From: Nemertoderma westbladi
Lineage: Eukaryota > Xenacoelomorpha > Nemertodermatida > Nemertodermatidae
DNA length: 64,000 bases
Direction: 5' to 3'
Assembly (NCBI GenBank): GCA_032718475.1
Contig: JAUCBJ010007455.1
Coordinates: forward strand, 1 to 64,000
In this document: piece after piece, positions 9,067-18,152 of the stretch
Position numbering within the stretch: position 1 is the first letter of the stretch
Layout of the letters: every line of letters begins with the position of its first letter
The notes under the pieces: generated by a model
Database searches by the model: none
What the model was told of the DNA's origin: nothing
Seen by the model: the letters and a program-made list of their open reading frames with translations, nothing else
Translations under genes and position numbers: made by a program

Positions 9067-9620
9067 CGCTCTAACCTCCTACCCATAGCCTAAGATCTAG
9101 GGTTTCTTTAATGACACGCTGCTTCTTATCTAAAATTTTTTGCCGAAATAAAAACGAATTTGGGCTAAACTGGCTGTGAGTCTAAAATACTCACTTTTTG
9201 ATCCCAAACTATTATCAGAAAATAAGCAATCAAGAATTAGTAATAAATATAGGGGAGTCTATTTATTGACGTAACTTATTGAAACAAGACCGTGTAAAAT
9301 TTAATTAAAATTTTAAGAAAGGCTCGCAAGTCTTCCTCTCTTGTTTCTCTAATTTTAAGTTCCACCCGACTGTACCCTGAAATCTATTCACTGGAGAAAA
9401 TTTTAAAAAATTTTCAAATCCAAATGGATTGTCTAAAATTTCGAAAATGTCTCAATATTGTGAGTTCCAAGTAGAATTCCATTTCTTATACCTACAAATC
9501 CCGCTCCTATGTGATACATAAGGGTACTACCCTCAATGTTCACATATAAAGACAATGGAATTCTACCGCTGTCCTTACTACGGTGTACAGGTACGTGGAA
9601 ATCTATTTGTAAACTCCTAA
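9067..9620 (-). other. spacer between pol and ORF3 of element A
   Basis: No gene is seen. It contains one copy of the scattered hairpin motif (9317-9336). It also has a 13-base perfect inverted repeat, GTAGAATTCCATT at 9471-9483 and AATGGAATTCTAC at 9554-9566, which could form a stem-loop with a ~70-base loop. Signals for making ORF3 mRNA (splice acceptor or internal promoter) would be expected here, but I cannot point to one. Confidence 0.5.
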
Positions 9621-12600
9621 CTATTTACTAATATTAGTTGGAGACTTGTAGTCTCCAGACTCGTTACGAGTCTCTTCAAGAAGTACGAGACGTTGAGTCG
9701 GTCTGTCAACTGTACGACCGTCAATTGTCCGTACTGTCACAGTTCTTGTCACTCCATCCATAGATGGATGTGTGGCTAAAATTACACCTGTTATCCAGAA
9801 GCGTCTTTTTAGATTCACTTCTGCCAACAGCACGTGATCTCCCGGCTTTAATGCGCGGGTGTTATTGTACCAGTTTGTTCTGGCAGAAATAGAGGGCAAA
9901 TAATGGTTTTGCCATATTTCCCAGAATTTGTTAGCCAGTAGTTGCGTGATTTTCCACGCTTTTCTACCGTAGCTATCGCCTTCTATTGGAATAGAAATAG
10001 GCGTCAAAGTTGTCGGTGCCTGCATAAGCAGGTGTGCTGGTGTTAAAGCAAACTGAGATTGTTTGTCATCGGGTACTAATACTATTGGTCTAGTATTTAG
10101 TATTGCCTCGATTTCAACAAACAGTGTTGTCAGTTGGTCGTCTGTCAATATGTGGTTTACTGGAATGACCTTTGCCATTGCCGTTTTGATAGATCTAATC
10201 AATCTCTCCCAGACTCCGCCTCTACAAGGACTATCTGGAGGATTAAACTTCCAAACAATCTTGTGAGGTTGTAGTTCGTTCGAGATTTGATCATGATCTA
10301 ATTTCTTAAAGGCTCTAGCAATCTCATTTCGAGCACCAACAAAGTTTGTCCCTTGGTCTGAGTACAAGCATTTTACTAGTCCGCGTCTAGCGATAAATCG
10401 CCGCAATGCTAGTATAAACGCGTTGGTGGAAAGATCCATCACACGTTCAATATGAACTGCCCTACTGGACATACATGTGAAAATCAGTCCCCAGCGTTTT
10501 ACTAGTATACGTCCACGTTTCGTATGTATGGGACCAAAGCAATCAATTCCAGTCTCTGTAAAAGGTGGTCTGAATGCTTGAAGTCGTGCTTGTGGAAGTT
10601 CACTCATTTCTTGGGTACCTATTCTAGAAGGTACCTTTTTACAAATAATACACGTACGTGTCACTGAACTTAACGCTTTACTGGGTCTAATTAATACAAA
10701 TCTTGTACGTAAGTAGGAAAGACAGTGGTGTCTTCCAGCGTGTTTCAGATGTAAATGTGCATCCAGTATCATTGCACGTTGTAGTTCGTGATGTTGTGGT
10801 ATTATTATTGGGTATCTAAAGTTTGTGTTAAAGTCAATGTTTTGAAGCCGAGATTTATGACAAATTAAGCCATTATAAATTATCGGACTCCAACTCAATA
10901 TTGGTGACGACTTGATTGGTAGACCTTGATTTATAGATGTGAATTCGCGCGCGAAATATCGCAGTTGGTAATGGCGAATTAATTTAATCTCACACCTGTC
11001 AATCTCAGTCAATGTAAGTCGGCGTGTAAAGTCTCGTTTGCCTTTAACGTATTGTACAAAACGTACAATCCACGCTAATTTTCGGCAAGCGTTTGTCCAA
11101 GAGTCTGTTAAGTTTACAATACGGTCGACGTGAGTATTTGTGACGTCATCAGGTAAGTCAAAGAATTTGGAAGGTTTTGATTTACTAGAAGGGCCCACGG
11201 GTCCGCCGGTAAGTATTCCCTTGTTGACTGTTGATCCGTCCGGGTCTACAAGTAATTTGTCCTTCTTCGTCTTCTTACCTTGGTTGTCAGTACTTTGTAA
11301 GTCGATCGTTAATGGTGGTTTGAACTCTATGGGGTCAGTGGGTTTCGGTAAACTTATTTTTCTGCCGACATTAATCCCGGGTCTCACCATAGGTTGCAAG
11401 TTTGGTATGTCTCTTGAGCGCAAAGTAACACCTGTATTTACATTAGCGTAGGTACTACCCACATTTGTAATACATGAGGTTTCACCGTGCTTGTGGTTGC
11501 TCAAGTGTGTCAAATTTGGTAGTTTGTCAATACAAGGCCGCTCCAATAGAGAAACTGTGGCTTTACTATTTGTCAATATGTTACTAGTGTCTGGTAGAAC
11601 ATTTTGTGACATGTCTGGTAAAATGTTTCGCGGAACATCCGGCGAAATATCTAGTGACGTGTCTGGCAAAACGTCTGGTTGACCGTCTAGTAACGTGTCT
11701 GGTTGTTTGTCAATAGAAGGCCGCTCCAATAGAGAAACTGCGGCTTTACTATTTGTCAATATGTTACTAGCGTCTGGTAGAACATTTTGTGATATGTCTG
11801 GCAAAATGTCTGGTTGGCCGTCTAGTAACGTGTCTGGTTGTTTGTCAATAGAAGGCCGCTCCAATAGAGAAACTGCGGCTTTACTATTTGTCAATATGTT
11901 ACTAGCGTCTGATAGAACATTTTGTGATATGTCTGGCAAAATGTCTGGTTGGCCGTCTAGTAACGTGTCTGGTTGACCGTCTGGCGATATGTCTGGTTTA
12001 GAAAGGCTCGCAAGTCTTCCGTTCTTGACCTTTGAAGTTATATCTTTCCATTTCGCCTTCGGTTTCTTCTTGAGTTTAGCCGCCGTCGTCTTTTTCTTTG
12101 CCTTCCCCTTTTTTGGTTTCTTGATTTCGGCGTCCTTAGGGATGGTGTTAGACTTGTTGTCGTATAACGGTGGCCAATCTTGCGTCGATTTCTGCAAGAA
12201 TTGGGGTCCGTGTTGCCAAAATTCTTTGTTCTCCGGTTTACAGAATTCCTCAGGCATCATTCCTCTTGACGCAATATCGGCTGGGTTTTGTGGTCCGGGA
12301 CAATGTCGCCAATCTTCTTTTATTGAACGGTCTAGAATTTCCGCGCGACGGTTAGCTACGAATGTCTTGAATTCAAGTGTGTCGTTGTTTATGTAAAATA
12401 AAACCAACGTCGCGTCAGTCCAATAAAATATCTGTAAACTTGACTGTAGTTCTGTCTGTATAAGGTTCACGATGGTGGTTGACAGGGTTGCGGCTTGTAG
12501 CTCAGCTCGTGGTGTCGTCATATACTTAGTAGGCTTTTTTTTTGCCTTAGAAGTAATGAGCGAAACATCGAATTCTTCTGAGTCTACTTGTCTGCGCAAG

Positions 12601-12884
12601 TACGCTGCCACACCAAAACCGTTGTCACTGGCGTCAGAAAAACAATGTAATTCCAAGTTGTCAGGAAATGTTGTTTGTAATGGAAAGTAGACTCTGGGTA
12701 TGGAATAATCCTCTAGCGAAGATAATTCTGCCTCCCAGGTCTTCCATAAGTCCACTTGGTCTGATGAGATCGGCTCGTCCCATGTCAGTCCATCCTTCCA
12801 AATACTGCGCATATAAATGCGGGCTTGCAGTATTATTGGACTGATGAATCCTAATGGATCGAACAATCGGCTCAATTTTGACAA
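9621..12884 (-). CDS. pol: element A pol, second part: RNase H, repeat-rich linker, integrase
   Basis: The frame opens inside the RT-RNase H junction (SKLSRLFDPLGFISP), overlapping the end of the gag-RT frame. Order seen: RNase H-like region with CFSDASDNGFG (about residue 80); ADIASRGM near residue 205; a Lys-rich stretch and 45-residue tandem repeats (about 265-450); integrase zinc finger with HH...CIICKK (about 715-745); catalytic Asp in GIDCFGP (about 780), Asp in YSDQGTNF (about 840) and Glu in WERLIRSIK (about 890); and a C-terminal LKPGDHVLLAEV...TQRLVLLE domain found in BEL/Pao integrases. All three DDE residues are present. The linker between RNase H and integrase is far longer than I would expect. 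One base must be skipped to join it to the upstream frame. Confidence 0.88.
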   Translation of the reverse strand: MSKLSRLFDPLGFISPIILQARIYMRSIWKDGLTWDEPISSDQVDLWKTWEAELSSLEDYSIPRVYFPLQTTFPDNLELHCFSDASDNGFGVAAYLRRQVDSEEFDVSLITSKAKKKPTKYMTTPRAELQAATLSTTIVNLIQTELQSSLQIFYWTDATLVLFYINNDTLEFKTFVANRRAEILDRSIKEDWRHCPGPQNPADIASRGMMPEEFCKPENKEFWQHGPQFLQKSTQDWPPLYDNKSNTIPKDAEIKKPKKGKAKKKTTAAKLKKKPKAKWKDITSKVKNGRLASLSKPDISPDGQPDTLLDGQPDILPDISQNVLSDASNILTNSKAAVSLLERPSIDKQPDTLLDGQPDILPDISQNVLPDASNILTNSKAAVSLLERPSIDKQPDTLLDGQPDVLPDTSLDISPDVPRNILPDMSQNVLPDTSNILTNSKATVSLLERPCIDKLPNLTHLSNHKHGETSCITNVGSTYANVNTGVTLRSRDIPNLQPMVRPGINVGRKISLPKPTDPIEFKPPLTIDLQSTDNQGKKTKKDKLLVDPDGSTVNKGILTGGPVGPSSKSKPSKFFDLPDDVTNTHVDRIVNLTDSWTNACRKLAWIVRFVQYVKGKRDFTRRLTLTEIDRCEIKLIRHYQLRYFAREFTSINQGLPIKSSPILSWSPIIYNGLICHKSRLQNIDFNTNFRYPIIIPQHHELQRAMILDAHLHLKHAGRHHCLSYLRTRFVLIRPSKALSSVTRTCIICKKVPSRIGTQEMSELPQARLQAFRPPFTETGIDCFGPIHTKRGRILVKRWGLIFTCMSSRAVHIERVMDLSTNAFILALRRFIARRGLVKCLYSDQGTNFVGARNEIARAFKKLDHDQISNELQPHKIVWKFNPPDSPCRGGVWERLIRSIKTAMAKVIPVNHILTDDQLTTLFVEIEAILNTRPIVLVPDDKQSQFALTPAHLLMQAPTTLTPISIPIEGDSYGRKAWKITQLLANKFWEIWQNHYLPSISARTNWYNNTRALKPGDHVLLAEVNLKRRFWITGVILATHPSMDGVTRTVTVRTIDGRTVDRPTQRLVLLEETRNESGDYKSPTNISK
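11500..12000 (-). repeat. in-frame tandem repeat in the RNase H-integrase linker
   Basis: A unit of about 135 bp (45 residues) containing DGQPD, LPDISQNVLPDASN and SLLERPSIDK occurs three times; the copy nearest the integrase is more diverged and longer. The clearest pair starts at 11704 and 11839. All units keep the reading frame. PD-rich filler (DVLPDTSLDISPDV) sits between the units. Confidence 0.8.
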
Positions 12885-15800
12885 GCATGATCTCTTTGTC
12901 AGTGTGTTTTCTTGACTGTCCAGTTCTCACCTTCACTCGAAAGTTGTCCGTGTTTGGGTCCCAAAAGAGCCCCAACACCTTGGTCGTCGGTAGTGGTTCG
13001 AACTCTAGGTCTATGTCACCACCTCCACGCTCAGTCGTTCCGAATGAGTCTACTAATTCGGCACTGTTTGAGGCGAATTTGGTGAGGTTAAAACCTCCGC
13101 CCGCTAAGCAGTCCCGTAATTGATGTGCTACTGTTGTAGCACGTTCTACTGTGTCGCAACTCTGTAAACCGTCGTCGACGTAAAAGTCACGTTCCACAAT
13201 CTTAATTATCTCTGGGTCATACAGGTGTTTCTGATCCCTAGCGGCTTGCTTTAGGGCGTACATTGTACAGTTTGGGCTGTCCCTGGCACCGAAAACGCGG
13301 ACTTGCATTTGGTAAGTCGCCGGTGGTAGACTTAAGTCTCCTTCCGGGTACCAGAGGAACCTCAAACTGTCTCTGTCTCGCTCTAACGCTCTCACTTGGT
13401 GAAACATAGCTTCAACGTCGCAAGTAAAAGCTACTTGATGCTGACGGAAGCGCATAATCACCCCCATAAGATAATTATTCATGTTTGGTCCATCCATCAA
13501 CTCGCTATTGAGGGACATTCCCTCAAACAGAGCCGCACAGTCATTGACTACACGTACTTTGTCTGGTTTGTCGGGGTGTCTCACAAAGTGATGTGGCAAG
13601 TAGTATGTCTGGTCAGTTACTCTCTCTGGGTTAGTCATTCGGATAGCGTATCCCTTGGTCAAATACGTCTCCATCTGAGTGTTGTACTGCAGATGGGCTT
13701 TCTCGTCCTTTAATAGACGTTGTCGTATTGAGTGTAGACGTCTTAAAGCTAGTGGGTAGTTATTTATAAGTTTAGGACTTTGGCTACGCCATAACATCCC
13801 CACCTCATAATGTCCGTCTTTCGTCTGGCGGATAGTATCTTCCATGATCCTCAAAGATTGTTTCTCCTGTTCCGACATACATGGTTCGTAGCTACCAGGT
13901 TCAGCTGTATCTTGTTCTAACCACCTGATAGTCTTCTCCGTTAATTCTTTGTCCAATGCAGCTTGTTCCACTTGATGGTTTCTCAACGCGTCATCATCGA
14001 TATCGACGGGTATTGTTGAGGTTATTGGGGTAGGTAGACTCGCAAGCCCTCCGGCGTTATCATCTGTCGTCGATGGAATCTCTAGCTGACTCGTCTTCCC
14101 CCCAAGTTCTAAACTCACCTGGTGGATTAGCTGCTCCTTGTGACTTATCATACTAGTTACACGTCTGTCATGTTTTGTCGAATGTAGTGTAGTATGGTCC
14201 ACGTCGTGTGAAAAGGATTGAATTGAATTTGTAGTTAATAAACTACATGTACTTTGTACATCGTCTTCCTCGTCACTTATGTCCAGTGTGCACACAGGCG
14301 CTCGAGTATACCACCCTATCGGCGTTCTACAGGCGTATGCGTTTCCCGCTACGACTGCCGATGGTCTGGTTTCCCACACTTGATGTAGGTTGAATTGATC
14401 CGTCCCGATCAGCATTGCTACCGATCTATAATTGACAGGACATTCAGGTACACCAAGGTGTCTGAAATACTTACGGTCCTCCAAGGATTGTTCTGGGACA
14501 GGACCTAGTAGGTTACTAAAGTCCTTGGTGGCCGCAAAAGTCAAATCCTTAAAGGGTAACAAAGACCTCTCCTTTTCGCTGTGTTGCGATTTTGGAAGAA
14601 GAGTGTCTAAGTTTAACTTAACTCGTGTCACTGGTATTGCACGTTGTCCGTGCATACTACTCACGGTGTAACTGATGCGCTTACCTTGTCTGAGATCCGT
14701 TACTACATCAGCTATCTGCTCATCCACGTAGCTGTGAGATGAGGCTGAATCCAGGATAGCGTAGATTCTCTTGCTCCCCTTTGTGCCAGTAATCTTAATC
14801 GGAATTACGCTGAATCCCTTTAGTTGGTCAGTCGTCAGAAGCGCGATCGATGGTTGGTCGTCTCCATCGGAATATACGTCGTCGTCTTCTGACTCTTCGT
14901 CCGACGATCCAGATTGTTCTGAGAAGCAATCCTTAATATGTGTCACGAAAGTTGGAGTCGTTTTCGATTCTCGAATTTTGTAGGCCGTATTACATTTCGC
15001 TGCTGCTTCCGGGTGTTCCCTGGCGAAGCGTTTTGTCGGCGTGTGGCTGTCTGTGTGTAGCAGACCGTCGTGGTTGCGTCCACAGGATGGACAAGTATCG
15101 GTATTTGGGCAATCTTTGCGGACGTGTCCGTGTCGCGTACACCGCCAACAAGAGTCCAATGGCCGTATCTGCAGCCGTCGTTCTTCCGAGTTTAACTCGC
15201 GAAACTGTCGACAACCTCTCAACTTGTGACCGATATACCGCTTGCCTAAATGCTCGCAGTATTGGCAGCCGCTGAAGTCGGTACTGAGTTGCTGTCTAGT
15301 CTGTTTTATCCCAATGGGCGCAGATACCCTACTACCGTCCGAGAATTGTGGTGATTCCATCGATGTGGCATAAGTGGCCGTCTTGGTGGATGTTGTCTGG
15401 GGTTTTTGTCGGTTTGTGGATGGCAAGGTGATTCCTTCTGCCACGATGTGCTGGTCAGTGTAGTTGGATCGAGTTTCTACCACTGCTTCCCTGGATATCA
15501 AAAGGTACACATCCTCCAGTTTTAAGAATCCACCCCGCTCTTCCCGCTGGTATTCGATCTTCCTCCACTCCCGACGAAGTCGATGGTGGAGTCGTCCTAT
15601 GATCTTTAATAGGACTGTAGGGGTATTCCCGTAGTCAAGTTGTCCAATGGATCTCAAAGTAGTGATAGCGTTCTTTATTTCGTCAGCCAGTTTTAATAAG
15701 TCGACGGGTTTAGTAATAGCCCCTCCCTTACAGAGTTCCTCTATCACTGACCTGGCCATGCTGACTGTACCTCCGTATATCGAAGTTAAACGATCGTACG

Positions 15801-18132
15801 CTAGTTCGAAGGCGTCCGGTACACCAACGAAGGTCTCCGCCAAACGTTTAGGTTCTCCCGACAACGTTTGAAGCAGGTAATTAAACTTCTCCCGTGATGT
15901 AAAGGCGCACACGGCGATCTGAGATTCGATATAGTCTACGAAAGTGTGCCAGTGTTTTGAGCTACCGGAAAACTTAGGTGGTTGTTGCACCGGTAGTCCT
16001 TGTCTAGCTGCGAATTTCGCTATCTCCTCGGCAACGTTCAGAGTTTCGCGTCCTTGGTTGGTAATCTGGTTGATATCCCTTCTTGGCGCTTTTCCCTGAT
16101 ACGATGTGTGTTTTGAAGGTACCGGTCTTTGTGGTTCATTCGGGTGTCTATTGTGTTCGAATTCAGTGTTCCTCGAACTATCGGTTTGAACTTCCTCCAG
16201 ACGCTCCTCGATCTGAGCCAACTTGTTAACAACTGGTCGCAGGATGTCGGCGAACTGTTGTGTACTGATTGCGTCCGTTGGTTGTAACGCCTTCTGTGTT
16301 GGTGTATTCTGTGGAGGATTGTCTACAAAGGAGTTGTCTGAACGCTCGCGTTTATATTCATCGGCCGCCCCTGTTCTAAATACCTCGCGTTTCGGGTAAT
16401 CCGATTTGCTCGAAGTACTACTATCATCTGGATATGGTGGTCGACGTGCTCGCGTCCGTTGCGTCGTACGAATTCTAACGTTTCGCTTTGGAACATCGTC
16501 CACTGATCTCCGTTGTTCGGTAGGCTCACAAGTCTTCCTCGAAGTCGTAGATTGCGATGTAAACTGGTTGAACGGTCGCGTATCCACTGTTCTCCGTTGT
16601 TCGGTAGGCTCAGAAGTCTTCCTCGAAGTCGTAGATTGCGATGTAAACTGAACCGGTCGCGTATCCACTGTTCTCCGTTGTTCGGTAGGCTCACAAGTCT
16701 TCCTCGAAGTTGTAGATTGCGATGTAAACTGAACCGGTCGCGTATCCACTGTTCTCCATTGTTCGGTAGGCTCACAAGTCTTCCTCGAAGTCGTAGATTG
16801 CGATGTAAACTGGTTCGGTGGTCGAGTAACAGCTGAATCGACTGGCCTTGTAGGTTGAAATGTCATTGGGTAAGCGTAGTGTGTAACGGGTTTAGGTGTC
16901 GACGGTGGACTCACCTGTTTAGTCGTCAGTAGTGCAGGTCCAGTCAACAAACTACTACGATCTGTAATCGGTGGGTTACTTACCTTGACTTTCAGAATGG
17001 GCGACGACGTTGCTCTTGGCGGTGTAAACTTGTCCGGAATAACAAACCTGTGTTCTGTCACACCATGGATAGGAGAAATATTACTACTACCAGCAATCGA
17101 AACAGGTTTCTTAGTCATAATTGGTGCAAACATAGGAGTTACTTGTGGGAATCGTTGACACAAGTCTTTTACTAATTGTCGTTCCCGTCCGGGTGCTCCT
17201 ACGCTTCCTTCCTTCTTCCGTTCCTGAATTTGGCAATGTCTTACCTCTAACTGGTCCAAATCATGTCCGTCACGAGATCTCATCGATCTATCGCGGGCTT
17301 GTAGATCCAGGTCTTCCTTGGCGTTGGCTAATTCTCTCGCCTTCTTCTCGAGTTCGAAACGAAGTTTAACTTCTTTCTCACGTTGTTCCGTTTGTTGTTG
17401 TTGCGCCTCGAACTCCGCTTGTCGTATAGCTGATTGAGCCTTTATTTGCCGTTTTTTCATTTCTGTTCTCGCTTCTGAAGCTAACCTTTGTCGCTCTAAC
17501 TCGGACGCTGCCGCTGCCGCTGCCGCTGCTGCTTGTCGCTCTAACTCGGCCGCTGCCGCTTGTCGCTCTAACTCGGCCGCTGCCGTTCGTTGCGCTAACT
17601 CGGCCGCTGCTGCTTGTTGTGCAATGTCCAACTCTAACCTTTCCATTTCGGCTACTTCCAACTCAGCTTGTTCTTGCAGATGAGAGATTCTCGCAACATT
17701 CGCAACGCGTAGTTTCTCTTCTTCTGCTGCTACTTGTGCCATTAGCAATTGAGTTTGTTCCTCCCACTCCTGTTGTTGTCTGTAGATCTGCTGTTGTCGA
17801 GCAATTTCTGACGTAGCCATACTCACCTCGCCAATTTCGCTGCGAATACTCACCAGTGATTGATCTAGTGTTCCCGGTGCCGGTTTGATTTGTGCGAGTG
17901 AAGTTTCCCTCGTAGCCTCCGGCACGGTTTCCCAATCTCCGACGTCCTCGCCGCACATGCGTAAGTGATCTGTCAGGTGTTTCAATTGTCCATCCAGCCT
18001 ATACAGTTCCTGTTCTTCCTCGGGTTGCAATAATTCGTCCGAAACTGACTCACCTAACAACTGGTCCGCTTGTTCCTGTTGTATCTGCCTAATCGTCGAC
18101 TTAAACTGAATCAGTTTCTCTCTAGCGATCAT
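12661..18132 (-). CDS. gag-pol: element A gag-protease-reverse transcriptase polyprotein
   Basis: The ATG at 18132 lies only ~20 bases after the 5' LTR. Order: a long Ala/Glu/Arg coiled-coil-like region with ELERQAAAA repeats (about residues 110-270); a Pro/Thr/Ser-rich region with a 27-residue repeat (about 440-545); a BEL-type Gag domain (QQPPKFSGSSKHWHTFVDYI, about 720-900); knuckles (CQYCEHLGKRYIGHKLRGC and CWRCTRHGHVRKDC, about 950-1003); an aspartic protease with AILDSASSHSYV (about 1122; DSA instead of the usual DSG/DTG); and RT with CDVEAMFHQV and the YVDD box (about 1648). The frame runs 60-70 residues past the point where homology continues in the other frame, so the last stretch is out-of-frame translation. 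BEL/Pao elements normally keep gag and pol in one frame, so I infer a one-base insertion near 12885; a programmed +1 shift is possible. Confidence 0.9.
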   Translation of the reverse strand: MIAREKLIQFKSTIRQIQQEQADQLLGESVSDELLQPEEEQELYRLDGQLKHLTDHLRMCGEDVGDWETVPEATRETSLAQIKPAPGTLDQSLVSIRSEIGEVSMATSEIARQQQIYRQQQEWEEQTQLLMAQVAAEEEKLRVANVARISHLQEQAELEVAEMERLELDIAQQAAAAELAQRTAAAELERQAAAAELERQAAAAAAAAASELERQRLASEARTEMKKRQIKAQSAIRQAEFEAQQQQTEQREKEVKLRFELEKKARELANAKEDLDLQARDRSMRSRDGHDLDQLEVRHCQIQERKKEGSVGAPGRERQLVKDLCQRFPQVTPMFAPIMTKKPVSIAGSSNISPIHGVTEHRFVIPDKFTPPRATSSPILKVKVSNPPITDRSSLLTGPALLTTKQVSPPSTPKPVTHYAYPMTFQPTRPVDSAVTRPPNQFTSQSTTSRKTCEPTEQWRTVDTRPVQFTSQSTTSRKTCEPTEQRRTVDTRPVQFTSQSTTSRKTSEPTEQRRTVDTRPFNQFTSQSTTSRKTCEPTEQRRSVDDVPKRNVRIRTTQRTRARRPPYPDDSSTSSKSDYPKREVFRTGAADEYKRERSDNSFVDNPPQNTPTQKALQPTDAISTQQFADILRPVVNKLAQIEERLEEVQTDSSRNTEFEHNRHPNEPQRPVPSKHTSYQGKAPRRDINQITNQGRETLNVAEEIAKFAARQGLPVQQPPKFSGSSKHWHTFVDYIESQIAVCAFTSREKFNYLLQTLSGEPKRLAETFVGVPDAFELAYDRLTSIYGGTVSMARSVIEELCKGGAITKPVDLLKLADEIKNAITTLRSIGQLDYGNTPTVLLKIIGRLHHRLRREWRKIEYQREERGGFLKLEDVYLLISREAVVETRSNYTDQHIVAEGITLPSTNRQKPQTTSTKTATYATSMESPQFSDGSRVSAPIGIKQTRQQLSTDFSGCQYCEHLGKRYIGHKLRGCRQFRELNSEERRLQIRPLDSCWRCTRHGHVRKDCPNTDTCPSCGRNHDGLLHTDSHTPTKRFAREHPEAAAKCNTAYKIRESKTTPTFVTHIKDCFSEQSGSSDEESEDDDVYSDGDDQPSIALLTTDQLKGFSVIPIKITGTKGSKRIYAILDSASSHSYVDEQIADVVTDLRQGKRISYTVSSMHGQRAIPVTRVKLNLDTLLPKSQHSEKERSLLPFKDLTFAATKDFSNLLGPVPEQSLEDRKYFRHLGVPECPVNYRSVAMLIGTDQFNLHQVWETRPSAVVAGNAYACRTPIGWYTRAPVCTLDISDEEDDVQSTCSLLTTNSIQSFSHDVDHTTLHSTKHDRRVTSMISHKEQLIHQVSLELGGKTSQLEIPSTTDDNAGGLASLPTPITSTIPVDIDDDALRNHQVEQAALDKELTEKTIRWLEQDTAEPGSYEPCMSEQEKQSLRIMEDTIRQTKDGHYEVGMLWRSQSPKLINNYPLALRRLHSIRQRLLKDEKAHLQYNTQMETYLTKGYAIRMTNPERVTDQTYYLPHHFVRHPDKPDKVRVVNDCAALFEGMSLNSELMDGPNMNNYLMGVIMRFRQHQVAFTCDVEAMFHQVRALERDRDSLRFLWYPEGDLSLPPATYQMQVRVFGARDSPNCTMYALKQAARDQKHLYDPEIIKIVERDFYVDDGLQSCDTVERATTVAHQLRDCLAGGGFNLTKFASNSAELVDSFGTTERGGGDIDLEFEPLPTTKVLGLFWDPNTDNFRVKVRTGQSRKHTDKEIMLVKIEPIVRSIRIHQSNNTASPHLYAQYLEGWTDMGRADLIRPSGLMEDLGGRIIFARGLFHTQSLLSITNNIS
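16495..16820 (-). repeat. four ~81 bp in-frame repeats in element A gag
   Basis: A 27-residue unit (QFTSQSTTSRKTCEPTEQRR core) occurs four times in succession. Each copy contains one instance of the scattered motif GTAGGCTCACAAGTCTTCC on the plus strand. Confidence 0.85.
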
Positions 18133-18152
18133 TAGTTTCTCGAGGATTCTAA

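Noticed and set aside
16323-16775. Second open frame with PNNGEQWIRDR repeats on the gag strand
   Set aside because: It is an alternate-frame shadow of the 81 bp gag repeat; the gag frame is open over its full length and has domain support.
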